A DNA stretch of 64,000 bases, from NCBI GenBank assembly GCA_022565395.1, contig JAIUMV010000002.1:124001-188000 (forward strand), read 5' to 3'. This DNA is from Marinobacter sp. (GTDB lineage Bacteria; Pseudomonadota; Gammaproteobacteria; Pseudomonadales; Oleiphilaceae). Positions 18,301-27,399 of the stretch are shown here, piece after piece. Position 1 is the stretch's first letter. Every line of letters begins with the position of its first letter. Below the pieces are notes generated by a model. The model did not search any database. It had not been told where the DNA came from and saw only the letters and a program-made list of their open reading frames with translations. Both the position numbers and the translations under genes were made by a program.

Positions 18301-18319
18301 AATGACCTCGGTCATTTTT
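18301..18319 (+). terminator. Short terminator-like hairpin after the GST gene
   Basis: A 6-bp stem AATGAC/GTCATT with CTCG tetraloop is preceded by TTTT and followed by TTT. It lies 70 bases after the stop codon and could terminate transcription weakly. Confidence 0.45.
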
Positions 18320-18386
18320 CTGTTCACACAGGTTTGTCATGCTAGTGACTCTCCGCTGCCCCCGCTAAAAGGACACGAGGGACACC

Positions 18387-19682
18387 ATGCTGAATACCCT
18401 GCGTTACCCCGGCGAACGCCTGCTTCTCGCCATTGGCCTTGTCATCCTGATTGTCACAGTGCCGCAACTCTGGCAAGTTTCGAGCAGTGGGCTGCAAGGT
18501 TTGATGACATTCTTTGGCCGGCTGACCGGTGTCGCCGGACTGGTAGCACTGCTGGGCGCAGCCTCGCTCGCTGTTCGCCTGCCAGGCCTGGATCGCTGGT
18601 TCGGTGGTTTGCCGCGTATCTGGGAATTGCACCGCGCCCTGGGTTTCTGGGGCTTTATACTAACCCTCCTGCATGTGGCCCTGCTGGCATTAGCCGCTTA
18701 TGCGCACCACCCTCAGGTGATGCTGACGACCCTCTATCCGCCCGTGACAGAATGGCCGGTGTGGGCAGGCTGGGGGGCACTGCTGTTACTGACTCTGGTC
18801 CTTGCCCCTACACTCCAGTTTTTCGGCCCACCGCAAGATTACCAGCGCTGGAAGACCCTGCACCGCCTCTCTGCGCCGATGCTCGTACTGGCACTGGGCC
18901 ACGGTATGGCGTTGAGCCCCTTTTTCGGACTATGGGTGGTCCTTGGCTTGGTAGCGACGGGGGCACTATTTTGGCGCTTTCTGTTTTCCAGGCGTTGGGC
19001 GCGAAAACCGTGGGAGGTGACAACAGTCACTCGGCTGGCAGATGACGTCGTTGAACTGGAATTACGCCCCCTCGCCAGCCCGCTCAGGTTCGAGCCAGGA
19101 CAGTTTGTATACATGACGCCTCAATCCCCCCTGTTGTCTGCAGGCAATAATGAAGAACATCCCTTCACTCTCTCCTCTGCACCTGATGAGAAAAACCTCA
19201 GACTTGGCATCAAGTCGTTGGGCGATGCCAGCGAAGCGCTGCAATCCATTCCCCCCGGAGCCCGGGTCGCTATAGAAGGGCCTTATGGCACCCTGTTCGA
19301 ACGCCGGACGCCGACAGCAAAGCAGCTCTGGTTAGGCGGCGGGATTGGGATAACGCCATTCGTCAGTGCGGCACGTCAGGGTGGGGCCGCCACCGCGGAC
19401 AGCCACCTGTTTTACCTGGCCGATCGCCCGGAGAGGGCCTACTATCAATCTATCCTTGAGTCCCTGAGTGCCGGTGACGGCGGGTTGACGCTGACCTGCC
19501 ACTACTTTCAGCAACAAGGCCCACTGACAACAGAGTACCTGGAGGCCCATTGTCCTGACTTCCGGGCGCGTGAGATCTACATTTGTGGCCCTCCTGCCAT
19601 GAACAGCCACATCGTCAACCTGCTTAAAGACAATGGTGTGCCAACTACCCATATTCACACGGAGGCATTTGATTTCCTATGA
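18387..19682 (+). CDS. Ferric reductase-like membrane flavocytochrome
   Basis: A 431-residue protein. The N-terminal 210 residues hold about six membrane helices of the ferric-reductase-like domain with His pairs that can bind heme b (LHRALGFWGFILTLLHVA and TLHRLSAPMLVLALGH). The C-terminal half is a ferredoxin-NADP reductase module: FAD site EHPFTLSSAP, NAD(P) site LGGGIGITPF, and terminal CGPPAMN. It should move electrons from cytoplasmic NAD(P)H through FAD and heme across the inner membrane. It overlaps the next gene by 4 bases (ATGA), which strongly suggests the b5-FMN protein is its electron acceptor. Confidence 0.85.
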   Translation: MLNTLRYPGERLLLAIGLVILIVTVPQLWQVSSSGLQGLMTFFGRLTGVAGLVALLGAASLAVRLPGLDRWFGGLPRIWELHRALGFWGFILTLLHVALLALAAYAHHPQVMLTTLYPPVTEWPVWAGWGALLLLTLVLAPTLQFFGPPQDYQRWKTLHRLSAPMLVLALGHGMALSPFFGLWVVLGLVATGALFWRFLFSRRWARKPWEVTTVTRLADDVVELELRPLASPLRFEPGQFVYMTPQSPLLSAGNNEEHPFTLSSAPDEKNLRLGIKSLGDASEALQSIPPGARVAIEGPYGTLFERRTPTAKQLWLGGGIGITPFVSAARQGGAATADSHLFYLADRPERAYYQSILESLSAGDGGLTLTCHYFQQQGPLTTEYLEAHCPDFRAREIYICGPPAMNSHIVNLLKDNGVPTTHIHTEAFDFL

Positions 19683-20494
19683 TGACGAACCGTATTGCCT
19701 ACACAGCTCTGGTGGCCTTTGTCACGCTGATCCTGACCCTCAGTATCTCTGCCTGGCTATCCTCAAAAGCTGAGGTGCAAACAGCCGCCAACGACACCAC
19801 TATCACACTGCAGGAGCTGGCCCAACATAACAGCGCAGAAAGTTGCTGGAAGGCCATCGACGGCAAGGTGTATGACATCACCCGCTATATTCCCGATCAT
19901 CCGACGGAACCCGCCGTGGTGCTGGCCTGGTGTGGCAAGGAGTCCAGCCAGCCCTGGCACAACAAAACACCCGGCCGCCCTCACTCCCCCCGCGCCCTTG
20001 CCATGCTCGACACCATGCTGATTGGCACGCTGGCAGAGCAGACCGCAGTCAGCCAGCAGCCGCAGCAACAAGCCCCCGTGGCTGCCGACGCCAGACTGAA
20101 GCGGCCAGACGGCGAGATTCTCCTCGGTCTGGCACCCGGCACCTATCTGGACGGCCGCTATCGCGGTACCTTTGCGGACCGGGGTTATATCCAGGTGGGC
20201 ATTCAATTTGAGCTCCGGCAACAGAGAATCCGGAACCTCACCTACCGGTCACTGGACTATGCCGGTGTCAACTACCTCCGGCTGAGCGAGGAAGACGACC
20301 TGTATCCTGTGCTTCTTCAGCACCAGCGCATTGCTGAAGATATTGAAGGGCAGCCCCTCAGCGCCATCTTCAGACTCTATGAGCCCGCCGATAGCGTACC
20401 GGATATCGATGGCTACACGGGAGCAACCCTGAGAGGCGCCAAAATCATTTCGGCTTTCCGGGATGGTCTGAATCGCGGTGTTTATCAGTGGTAA
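19679..20494 (+). CDS. Cytochrome b5/FMN-binding periplasmic electron carrier
   Basis: A 271-residue protein with an N-terminal membrane anchor (residues 8-26), a cytochrome b5-like domain (about 42-118, with YDITRYIPDHP and candidate heme ligands His74 and His102) and an FMN-binding domain (about 160-268) of the RnfG/NqrC type. The motif DGYTGAT (244-250) matches the signal for covalent FMN attachment to the last Thr (T250) by ApbE, so the flavin would face the periplasm. No apbE is in the window. It is encoded between the membrane flavocytochrome and a UbiA-type prenyltransferase, with overlaps on both sides, forming a compact redox operon. Confidence 0.82.
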   Translation: MMTNRIAYTALVAFVTLILTLSISAWLSSKAEVQTAANDTTITLQELAQHNSAESCWKAIDGKVYDITRYIPDHPTEPAVVLAWCGKESSQPWHNKTPGRPHSPRALAMLDTMLIGTLAEQTAVSQQPQQQAPVAADARLKRPDGEILLGLAPGTYLDGRYRGTFADRGYIQVGIQFELRQQRIRNLTYRSLDYAGVNYLRLSEEDDLYPVLLQHQRIAEDIEGQPLSAIFRLYEPADSVPDIDGYTGATLRGAKIISAFRDGLNRGVYQW

Positions 20495-21384
20495 GCAGCC
20501 AAGTCAAAGCAGTGTACCGGGCCAGCAGGGCACCATTTCTTCTATTGACCTTACTGTCAGTGGGTCTTGGTGCCGTGCTGGCATGGCAACAGATCACAGC
20601 CCAAAGCTGGACCATAACGGGCCTGATAGCCTTTGCCGCGGTGGCTGGCCATATGGCCGTGAACCTGCTCAACGAGTATCAGGACTTCCAAAGCGGGCTG
20701 GACGCCATCACCACTCGTACCCCTTTCTCCGGTGGCAGTGGCGCACTGCCTGAGCACCCTGAAGCGGCAGCAACAGTAGCCACACTCGCTGCTTTATGCC
20801 TGGCGGTCAGCATGACCATTGGCGGCTATCTGGTGTGGCTCAAAGGCTGGCCTCTGGCCGCCCTGGGTGCGCTCGGCATCGTTCTGATACTCACTTACAC
20901 CCGCTGGCTCACCCGTTCACCCTGGCTGTGCCTGCTAGCCCCGGGCATTGGTTTTGGCATCGTCATCATATGGGGCACGGTCATTGCCCTGGGAGGCCAA
21001 CTGACCGGCGCGACCCTTGCACTGTCGGTGATAACAACGCTGCTGGTCAGCGAACTGTTACTGGTCAATCAATTACCCGATGCTGACGCGGACCGGCAGG
21101 TCGGTCGCAACCACTGGGTTATCCATTACGGCAAGGCTTCCGCTGTGGCGGTCATACGGGGGCTGCTGGGCTTGGCCTATTTGATACTTGTCGCAGCTCT
21201 GGCGTCCGGCCTGCTGAGCACGGCCTACGCCCTCGTATTACCCACCCTGCCACTGGCACTTTGGGTAGGCACGAGGGCAAGCAATGCCGGAATGGCGGGA
21301 CAGACTCGCATTCGGCTACTGCGAGCCAATACCGCGTTGGTGCTCATCACGCTGTTCCTGCTTGTGCTGGCAACCCTGCTCTGA
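20488..21384 (+). CDS. UbiA-family prenyltransferase
   Basis: A 298-residue membrane protein with about eight helices and both Asp-rich motifs of UbiA/MenA enzymes: N62-EYQDFQSG (N-x3-D-x3-G) followed by TRTPFSGGSG, and a second NQLPDADADRQVG near residue 200. It transfers an isoprenoid chain to an aromatic or quinone precursor; the SGGSG segment is closest to MenA-like members, but the substrate is unknown. The proposed start is a GTG at 20488, 7 bases before the end of the preceding gene, fitting translational coupling; no separate ATG fits better. Confidence 0.82.
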   Translation: MVSSQVKAVYRASRAPFLLLTLLSVGLGAVLAWQQITAQSWTITGLIAFAAVAGHMAVNLLNEYQDFQSGLDAITTRTPFSGGSGALPEHPEAAATVATLAALCLAVSMTIGGYLVWLKGWPLAALGALGIVLILTYTRWLTRSPWLCLLAPGIGFGIVIIWGTVIALGGQLTGATLALSVITTLLVSELLLVNQLPDADADRQVGRNHWVIHYGKASAVAVIRGLLGLAYLILVAALASGLLSTAYALVLPTLPLALWVGTRASNAGMAGQTRIRLLRANTALVLITLFLLVLATLL

Positions 21385-21417
21385 CGTTGTCGCTAAGCGT
21401 CGCCTCACGGGCGGGCA

Positions 21418-21747
21418 TCAGGCAACCGGCACCCCGTCGTTAAGCGCCAGAGCTCCTTTGGCAATGCGGTAAATTATCCAAACCACAGTAGCCAGCAGAA
21501 TCAGCCACCCCACCAGCAACACCGTTGTAACAAGGCCAATCACCATCCACACCAAACCCCACCAGAAGGTCGCTAGCTGCCAGCGAAAGTGAGACTCCAG
21601 CCAGGTACCACGGGCATCATCCAGTTTGATGTAGTTGATGACCACGCCAATAACAGCGGTGAAACCACCTATCAAAAAAGCCACGCCTTGCAATACATAA
21701 ACGGCAATTGCCAGATTTTTTACTGCATCGGGATTACGCTCGGCCAT
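21418..21747 (-). CDS. DUF4870/Tic20-like small membrane protein
   Basis: A 109-residue protein with three hydrophobic helices and a motif YRIAKGALALNDG near the C-terminus that is typical of DUF4870 proteins. It lies in the inner membrane; function unknown. It is convergent with the prenyltransferase gene, and its start ATG 21745-21747 is 145 bases from the end of the CAP-domain lipoprotein gene. Confidence 0.75.
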   Translation of the reverse strand: MAERNPDAVKNLAIAVYVLQGVAFLIGGFTAVIGVVINYIKLDDARGTWLESHFRWQLATFWWGLVWMVIGLVTTVLLVGWLILLATVVWIIYRIAKGALALNDGVPVA

Positions 21748-21892
21748 GTATACACCCTATGTGATGGTGAATCCGTTGCTTTTTATACCACGGTTAACAT
21801 GACAGCGCGCAAGGAAAGAACGGGCTAAAGCGCCAGACTCGCGGGGAGGAAGCAGGGATAAGCCACCGGAGAGATCAAGGAAGTTGCTGAAA

Positions 21893-23140
21893 TCAGAAGC
21901 TACGACTGGACAGCACTCCCTGGCGGAATACCAGATCACGCTTAAGGTTACGACCGGCAATGGAGACATCGAAGCTGGTGGTTACGCCATTGTCAGCAAT
22001 CACTTCAACACGGTGCGTGCCGGTGCCCAACGGGATGGCATAGGCGCCAGACTGGTAGGGGCGCCAGTAGTAGCCATTCACTTTGATCATGACGTCATTG
22101 CGGGCAAGCTGCGGCTGGAAGCGGCCATTACCGGTGCGGTCTTCATACACCACACCGGTCAGGAACACACGGCCACTGGATGCAGCGAACTTTTGGGTCA
22201 TCATGGACGTCAGGTAGTTGGTGCCCTGATGACGGAAGTACCCCCGCAGCTGACTGGCACCGAGCTCGCGGAAACGGTCGTTCATGGTGTTCTCACGGTG
22301 CCCGGGCGACCGGAACAAACGCTCGTGATGCTCAGCGACCCAACCTGCCATATCGATGCTGTTACCGGTTGTTCCGCCCCAGGACAGGTTTTCCCCTACA
22401 ATCCAGGGTGCCCAGAGCTGGTAACCTGCCGCTTCGATGCGCTGACGCACGGTGCTGCCTCCTTCGCCGGTATGGGAGAACGTATTGCTCTCAAGCATCC
22501 ACTCACCGTGGGCTCGGGCTGCCAGCAGCAGGTCTGCGTTGTAGGCCAGCGGTTGCTTGGGCTGCGTGGAGATGGTGCCGGCAGGAAGACCATCATTCAG
22601 GTTGATACCGTAACGGGCGGCTTCTGCAGCCGGGTCCAGTCGGGCACGGTTCACCAACTCAAGCGCGTGCACTTCGTTGACGCTGGGCTCCAGACCACGG
22701 GCAGCAATGGCCATTTCGTTGCCCACAAGCACTTCCTGACCATCCACCATAGCCGTCAGACGGAAAAAGCCTACCTGATTATTGATCAGACCCGTTTTTC
22801 GAAATGGGCTACGAACATTCTGATAGACCTTACCGTCTTGATAGATAGAGATGTTCTGAGGCTGGATGCCGGGTTCGCTGGCGTAGTAGATGCGATAGGA
22901 GGTGGCGCCGGCCACGGCATTCCAAACGATATCAACGCTACCGGTGCGGGAGCTTGCCACAAGACCTGGCGCCCCCCCTGCTACCGTTAATCCGGCGCTG
23001 GAGCCGCTGCTGCCCGCAAGTACTGCACTCTGGCTGTTATCAGGCGTTGCGGAGGATGAGCCGCCACTATCCATACAACCGGTAAGCGCCAGCAGCGACA
23101 GGCAAGTGGTAGCGAACATCAAGCGCACGGACAGGTTCAT
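21893..23140 (-). CDS. CAP/SCP-domain lipoprotein
   Basis: A 415-residue lipoprotein: lipobox ALTGC at residues 18-22, then a Gly/Ser-rich linker, a fibronectin III-like stretch (about 60-150) and a CAP domain from about residue 155 (VHALELVNRARLDPAAEA, HGEWMLESNTFSHTGEGG, GENLSWGG). The CAP domain keeps the paired His/Glu pattern (SHTGEGG, HRENTMND). The final 90 residues form a beta-rich tail of unknown type. Likely displayed on the outer membrane. CAP proteins bind lipids or act as peptidases in different organisms; which applies here is unknown. Confidence 0.82.
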   Translation of the reverse strand: MNLSVRLMFATTCLSLLALTGCMDSGGSSSATPDNSQSAVLAGSSGSSAGLTVAGGAPGLVASSRTGSVDIVWNAVAGATSYRIYYASEPGIQPQNISIYQDGKVYQNVRSPFRKTGLINNQVGFFRLTAMVDGQEVLVGNEMAIAARGLEPSVNEVHALELVNRARLDPAAEAARYGINLNDGLPAGTISTQPKQPLAYNADLLLAARAHGEWMLESNTFSHTGEGGSTVRQRIEAAGYQLWAPWIVGENLSWGGTTGNSIDMAGWVAEHHERLFRSPGHRENTMNDRFRELGASQLRGYFRHQGTNYLTSMMTQKFAASSGRVFLTGVVYEDRTGNGRFQPQLARNDVMIKVNGYYWRPYQSGAYAIPLGTGTHRVEVIADNGVTTSFDVSIAGRNLKRDLVFRQGVLSSRSF

Positions 23141-23384
23141 TATTCTCAGGCCTTGCGTTGTGAATGATTGACGATGGGGACTCAGGCAAATCCCTCAGTA
23201 CATTCACTATGAATCAGGCCCGGCAACGACTCAGTTGAAGCTTGGTAGGAAAACGCAACAATTGCGGTCAATCAGGTAACAAACTGTATGTGAGGCAGCC
23301 CTGCTAAGGCCTTTGGTGAGCGAAGGTTTGAATGCCAGCTATACTTTTTCCAGTGTCATTTCAGTACCCAAGGACGTGAAATCA

Positions 23385-24131
23385 ATGCCGTTTGCCAGAA
23401 CACTCTTTGTCGCAGTAATGCTGCTGTGCGTCTCCTTGCCAATCAGAGCAGACGCTTTACACGTGGTTGTCGGCATTAACCACGCACCACCCTACCGAAT
23501 TATCAGCGAGACTGGCGTAAGTGGCTTTTATGTGGAAATTTTCAATGAGATAGCCACCAGAGCAGGATGGCGTGTCAGCTACCGCGAGGCACCTTTTCGT
23601 CGCATATTGATGATGGCTGAACAGGATGAGATTGATGTCATGCTGGGCCCTCTGCCCACCACCGAGCGACGCGACTATATGGACTTCAGTATCGCGGCGT
23701 TTCCGCCAGAGCGTCGTATTTTTCTCTACCTGAATGAAACCAGCCGGGTACGGCAGTATGAAGACCTGGCCAGCAAGCGTATTGGCGTACTAAGGGGCAG
23801 TACCTACTTCCCCACCTTTGATGAAGATCCGGCGCTTAACAAGGTGGAGGCCACCAGCTATGACAATCTTTTGACTATGCTGGAGTATGGGCGTATTGAT
23901 CTGGTCATTGCGCCCGAAATGGTCGGGATCTACACCGCGCAACGTAACAAGATACCGGTGAGGGTAGCGCCTTTTTTTGTCCCGGGGGAAACTTCCTATA
24001 TTGGCATAGCCTTGGGCTCACCGTTGATGGAGGAGCGTGCGGTGATTCAACAGTACCTGAACGAAATCAAGGAAGAAAACCTCTATGAGCGCCTGCTACT
24101 CAAGTATCAGGGCACACATGCGGGTCCTTGA
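23385..24131 (+). CDS. Periplasmic solute-binding protein, SBP_bac_3 type
   Basis: A 248-residue protein with a signal peptide (FVAVMLLCVSLPIRADA) and a type-3 bacterial solute-binding fold: VVGINHAPPYRI at the start, GFYVEIFNEIATRAGW, DVMLGPLPTTERRDYMDFS and RIGVLRGSTY. No permease or ATPase is next to it, so it may be an orphan sensor-type binding protein. I chose ATG 23385, which has AAGGA upstream and puts the signal peptide at the very N-terminus; an in-frame TTG at 23313 would add 24 residues. Its 3' end overlaps the convergent cmoM gene by 25 bases. Confidence 0.82.
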   Translation: MPFARTLFVAVMLLCVSLPIRADALHVVVGINHAPPYRIISETGVSGFYVEIFNEIATRAGWRVSYREAPFRRILMMAEQDEIDVMLGPLPTTERRDYMDFSIAAFPPERRIFLYLNETSRVRQYEDLASKRIGVLRGSTYFPTFDEDPALNKVEATSYDNLLTMLEYGRIDLVIAPEMVGIYTAQRNKIPVRVAPFFVPGETSYIGIALGSPLMEERAVIQQYLNEIKEENLYERLLLKYQGTHAGP

Positions 24132-24913
24132 GGCTGACGGCAATGTAGCAGCAGGTATCGGCCCAAGCGCCAGAAAGGTTCTTGCTGGCAGTAGCGCTTC
24201 TCAAGCTGCAACAGACGCTCGGGTGTCGCCTCCGGTGGCAGTTTCAGCCGCAGGTAATCATTGAAAACCCGCACACCGCTGCGCCCCACTGTTTCCAACC
24301 CCGCTTGCTGTAACCAGCCCTCGACATCATTAAGCGCAAGTGGGGAAATTGGGGTTAGACGCCGCCCCCTGCCCTTGCCTGCCAACTGCCCACCCAGGGC
24401 TCGCTGCCAGTTACCACGCACTATATTGGTAAACATCAGAGCATCAGCATTAAAAAACATCACCGATAGCCACCCACCCGGCTTCACCAGACTGGCCAGA
24501 TCGGCGACCGCCTGCTGCGGCGCCTGCAACCACTCCAGTACCGCGTGGCAGACCACCAGGTCATATTGCCCTTGCTCGTTTGCCGTGAGCTGGGCCAAGG
24601 CCTGGAGGCTACTTTTTACCCTGGTCACCCCCGCCCGGTCACAGCGGGCAGCCGCTGCAGCCAACATATCCTCAGCAGGCTCGGCCAGCGTCACCTGATG
24701 GCCTTTGCGGGCCAACCAACAGGCGATCTGCCCCAGGCCACCACCCACATCCAGCACAGTCAAAGGGCCGCCATTATCCAATGGTAACTCCGCCAACATG
24801 CGATCCCGAATGATCTTGAGGCGCAACCGGCCCTTTGGCGTACCGTAAATATTACGTGCGAAGGACTCGGCCAGGCCTTCAAAGGTCCGGTCATGGTCAA
24901 TCCGTGACTTCAT
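24107..24913 (-). CDS. cmoM: tRNA 5-carboxymethoxyuridine methyltransferase
   Basis: A 268-residue SAM-dependent methyltransferase closely resembling E. coli CmoM (SmtA). It has FARNIYGTPKGRLR, the SAM motif VLDVGGGLGQ (53-62), HAVLEWL, MFFNADALMFTNIVRGN, and the C-terminal GVRVFNDYLR and LEKRYCQQEPFWRLGRY. It methylates cmo5U34 in wobble tRNAs to mcmo5U. It overlaps the upstream thioesterase gene by 4 bases (ATGA), so the two form an operon. Confidence 0.9.
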   Translation of the reverse strand: MKSRIDHDRTFEGLAESFARNIYGTPKGRLRLKIIRDRMLAELPLDNGGPLTVLDVGGGLGQIACWLARKGHQVTLAEPAEDMLAAAAARCDRAGVTRVKSSLQALAQLTANEQGQYDLVVCHAVLEWLQAPQQAVADLASLVKPGGWLSVMFFNADALMFTNIVRGNWQRALGGQLAGKGRGRRLTPISPLALNDVEGWLQQAGLETVGRSGVRVFNDYLRLKLPPEATPERLLQLEKRYCQQEPFWRLGRYLLLHCRQPQGPACVP

Positions 24914-25368
24914 GCCTGCGGCCCTGTCAGTGCACCAGACTGATCAACCACCCAGCCGCGGGCACCGGCCTGTAATTGTTCACGCAGGCCATCTGGCATC
25001 GGCGTTTTGCGGTAGGTTTGCGGATCCACCAGCACATAGACCACCTCAGCCCGCGCCACGGGCCTGCCGCTGCCTCTTTCGGTTATGGTCATAGTCAGCG
25101 TAAAAGAAGTGTTGCCAAGGTGGGTTGCTTCCACCGTGATACAGAGCACCTCATCAAAACGGGCGGGCGATGCCCATTCGGTGAGCATACGCACCACCTG
25201 ACAATCATAGCCGTCAGCGAGCAATGCCTCATAACTACCAAACAGCGCCCTGAAAAACTCCGTGCTGGCCAGATCCAAGTAGTCGCCATAACGGGCATTG
25301 AAAACCACCTGTTGCGCATCGCATTCCCCATACCGGACGCGAATAAGCACTTTGAAGGGGTCAGACAT
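24910..25368 (-). CDS. Acyl-CoA thioesterase, 4HBT/YbgC type
   Basis: A 152-residue hotdog-fold protein with IRVRYGECDAQQVVFNARYGDYLDLASTEFF; the Asp in the ECDAQQVVFNARY loop is the catalytic residue of 4-hydroxybenzoyl-CoA-type thioesterases. Cytoplasmic; substrate unknown. I take ATG 25366-25368, preceded by GGGAG at 7 bases. The frame stays open much further upstream, but that part lies antisense to truC and is not coding. The gene overlaps cmoM by 4 bases. Confidence 0.85.
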   Translation of the reverse strand: MSDPFKVLIRVRYGECDAQQVVFNARYGDYLDLASTEFFRALFGSYEALLADGYDCQVVRMLTEWASPARFDEVLCITVEATHLGNTSFTLTMTITERGSGRPVARAEVVYVLVDPQTYRKTPMPDGLREQLQAGARGWVVDQSGALTGPQA

Positions 25369-25416
25369 GGTAAAACTCCCGGCAAATGTTAAGCTGCTGG
25401 CCCGGAGTGTAAGTGA

Positions 25417-26172
25417 GTGAGCCACACCAGCACAATGAACAATCCTATGCCTCTGCTTTACCAGGATGAGCACCTGGTGGTGGTGGACAAACCGGCCAAT
25501 ATGCTGGTTCACCGCAGCGAGCTGGACCCTGCCGATACCCTTACCGTCATGACCCAACTGCGGGATCAACTCGGTGTCTGGGTCTACCCGGTGCACCGGC
25601 TTGACCGGCCCACCTCCGGCACCCTCCTGTTTGCCTTGAGCCCGGAGGTCGCCCGGGCGCTTGCCCTGCAGTTTGAGCAACACCATGTACGCAAACACTA
25701 TATCGCCATTGTCCGTGGGCATCCGTCCCTGGGCGGCGTTGTGCGTCACCCGCTGAGCATCAGGGATGACCAGCGTTCCAGGCAGCGCATGGACACCGAA
25801 CCCCAGGAGGCGCTGACCTTGTACCACCGGCTCGCGACAGCTACGGTAGACATACAGGTGGACAAACGCTATCCCACTAGCCGCTATGGGCTGGTATCCT
25901 GCTGGCCACGCACCGGGCGGCGCCACCAACTGAGGCGCCATCTGAAACACCTGAGTCACCCTATCATTGGCGACAGCAGCTATGGCAAAGGTCCTCATAA
26001 CCGCCTGTTCGAGAACCTATTCGGTGAATCCCGACTGTATCTGCACAGCCATGCACTGACGATCCGGCATCCGATTAACGGGCAACAGCTGACCTTCAAT
26101 GCACCGGCGCCCTCAGGATTCAGAAAAGTTGCGGATTATTTTGATTGGTCAATAATTTACGAATACACCTAA
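25417..26172 (+). CDS. truC: tRNA pseudouridine(65) synthase
   Basis: A 251-residue RluA-type pseudouridine synthase that matches E. coli TruC, which modifies U65 of some tRNAs. The catalytic motif HRLDRPTSGTL (60-70) has the essential Asp63; KPANMLVHRSELD, RYPTSRYGLV and GRRHQLRRHLKHLSHPIIGD are all typical of TruC. The GTG at 25417 has GGAG 9 bases upstream; ATG at 25435 or 25447 would give almost the same protein. It is divergent from the thioesterase-cmoM operon, another tRNA-modification gene. Confidence 0.9.
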   Translation: MSHTSTMNNPMPLLYQDEHLVVVDKPANMLVHRSELDPADTLTVMTQLRDQLGVWVYPVHRLDRPTSGTLLFALSPEVARALALQFEQHHVRKHYIAIVRGHPSLGGVVRHPLSIRDDQRSRQRMDTEPQEALTLYHRLATATVDIQVDKRYPTSRYGLVSCWPRTGRRHQLRRHLKHLSHPIIGDSSYGKGPHNRLFENLFGESRLYLHSHALTIRHPINGQQLTFNAPAPSGFRKVADYFDWSIIYEYT

Positions 26173-26240
26173 AAGAACTGGCTGACCTTTTGCCTTAACG
26201 TGCTGAGCAAACAGGCCATCAACAAAGGATAGAACCCCCA

Positions 26241-27377
26241 TTGATCACACTATCGAGCCTGTTAGGTTGGCTGCGCCTCGATCACAAGATCCCCGCTCGC
26301 TGGCAACCGGCCTTTAGCCGTTATGAGCAGGAAGTGGCATGGCGAACCTTGATAGCCGGCTCTGCCATCGCATTTATCCTGGTATTGGCTTACCACAGCC
26401 TGCTGTTCAGCCAAGGTGAGCTGTCGCGAGAGGGGCGCATGCTTGAGCTCGCTTTTCGTGCCCCTATTCTTTTGCTGTCTGCCGCCGTGCTGATATCAAG
26501 CCGTTGGCTGGACCTGCGCAAAGCCGCACCCATTCTGGTTCGTCTGCTTGGTCTAAGCGGCATGTTGATGATTTTAGGCCTGTTCAGCCTGCAACTGGAG
26601 GTTGGAAACCAACCCTTGGTACGCATGAGCAATGGACTGCTGATTACCTTTTTCGGCGTAACCATGGCTGCACTACGGGGTGTTCGGGACTGGCCTTTGC
26701 TGTTCGGCCTGCCCATTCTGGCGTTTGCGCTTTACCACCTGTTCGCAGATACCAGCCTGACTACGGTGCCGGCCTATTTCTTTGATGCCGCAGTCACCAT
26801 GGTACTGGGTACCGCCATTGCTGAAGTGCTATACCAACTGCGGCGTTCAGACTTCCTCCATCGCCAGCACCTGACGGAAAGCGCCACCCTGGACCCCTTG
26901 ACCAGCTTGCTCAACCGCCGCGCCATGCTGCCACGATTGGAAGGCGAATGTGAGCGCTCGCAGCGTAAGGCCGCGCCCTTCACCGTCATTATTGGCGACC
27001 TGGATCATTTCAAACGGATCAATGACACCTACGGACACAATGCGGGCGACGATATGCTCCGTCAGGTGGCGCGACGGATGGAAGCGTCTGTGCGTAAACA
27101 GGACTCGGTATCCCGCTGGGGCGGTGAAGAATTTCTGATTCTCTGCCCGGACACAGACCTGGCCGGTGGCCAGCAGGTTGCAGAAAAGATACGGCAGGCC
27201 ATCGCTATCCCCCCCATTGTGCTGGGTGCTGAGTCACTCACACAAACCATCAGTCTTGGTGTGGCGTTTTATCGCAATGGCGATAAGCCCGAGTCCTTAC
27301 TTAGCCGCGCTGACGAGGCCCTCTACGCCGCCAAGGCCAGCGGCAGAAACCAGGTAATCACTGAAGACCATGAGTAA
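26241..27377 (+). CDS. Membrane diguanylate cyclase
   Basis: A 378-residue protein with five or six membrane helices (residues 38-195) forming a MASE-like sensor, then a GGDEF domain (about 205-375). The active site is RWGGEEF with GGEEF at 294-298, and the inhibitory I-site RKQD is at 285-288, so product inhibition is expected. It makes c-di-GMP from GTP. The start is a TTG at 26241 with AAGGA upstream; no ATG occurs before residue 67, so an upstream start cannot be excluded. Convergent with a second diguanylate cyclase gene. Confidence 0.85.
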   Translation: MITLSSLLGWLRLDHKIPARWQPAFSRYEQEVAWRTLIAGSAIAFILVLAYHSLLFSQGELSREGRMLELAFRAPILLLSAAVLISSRWLDLRKAAPILVRLLGLSGMLMILGLFSLQLEVGNQPLVRMSNGLLITFFGVTMAALRGVRDWPLLFGLPILAFALYHLFADTSLTTVPAYFFDAAVTMVLGTAIAEVLYQLRRSDFLHRQHLTESATLDPLTSLLNRRAMLPRLEGECERSQRKAAPFTVIIGDLDHFKRINDTYGHNAGDDMLRQVARRMEASVRKQDSVSRWGGEEFLILCPDTDLAGGQQVAEKIRQAIAIPPIVLGAESLTQTISLGVAFYRNGDKPESLLSRADEALYAAKASGRNQVITEDHE

Positions 27378-27399
27378 ATCGGAGGTCATCGGGGGCGTT

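Noticed and set aside
21884-22990. 368-residue open frame antisense to the CAP lipoprotein gene
   Set aside because: The minus-strand gene has a lipobox and clear CAP domain motifs; the antisense frame shows no family features.
25369-25998. Upstream extension of the thioesterase frame
   Set aside because: It is antisense to truC, and ATG 25368 has a good ribosome site and the normal family N-terminus.
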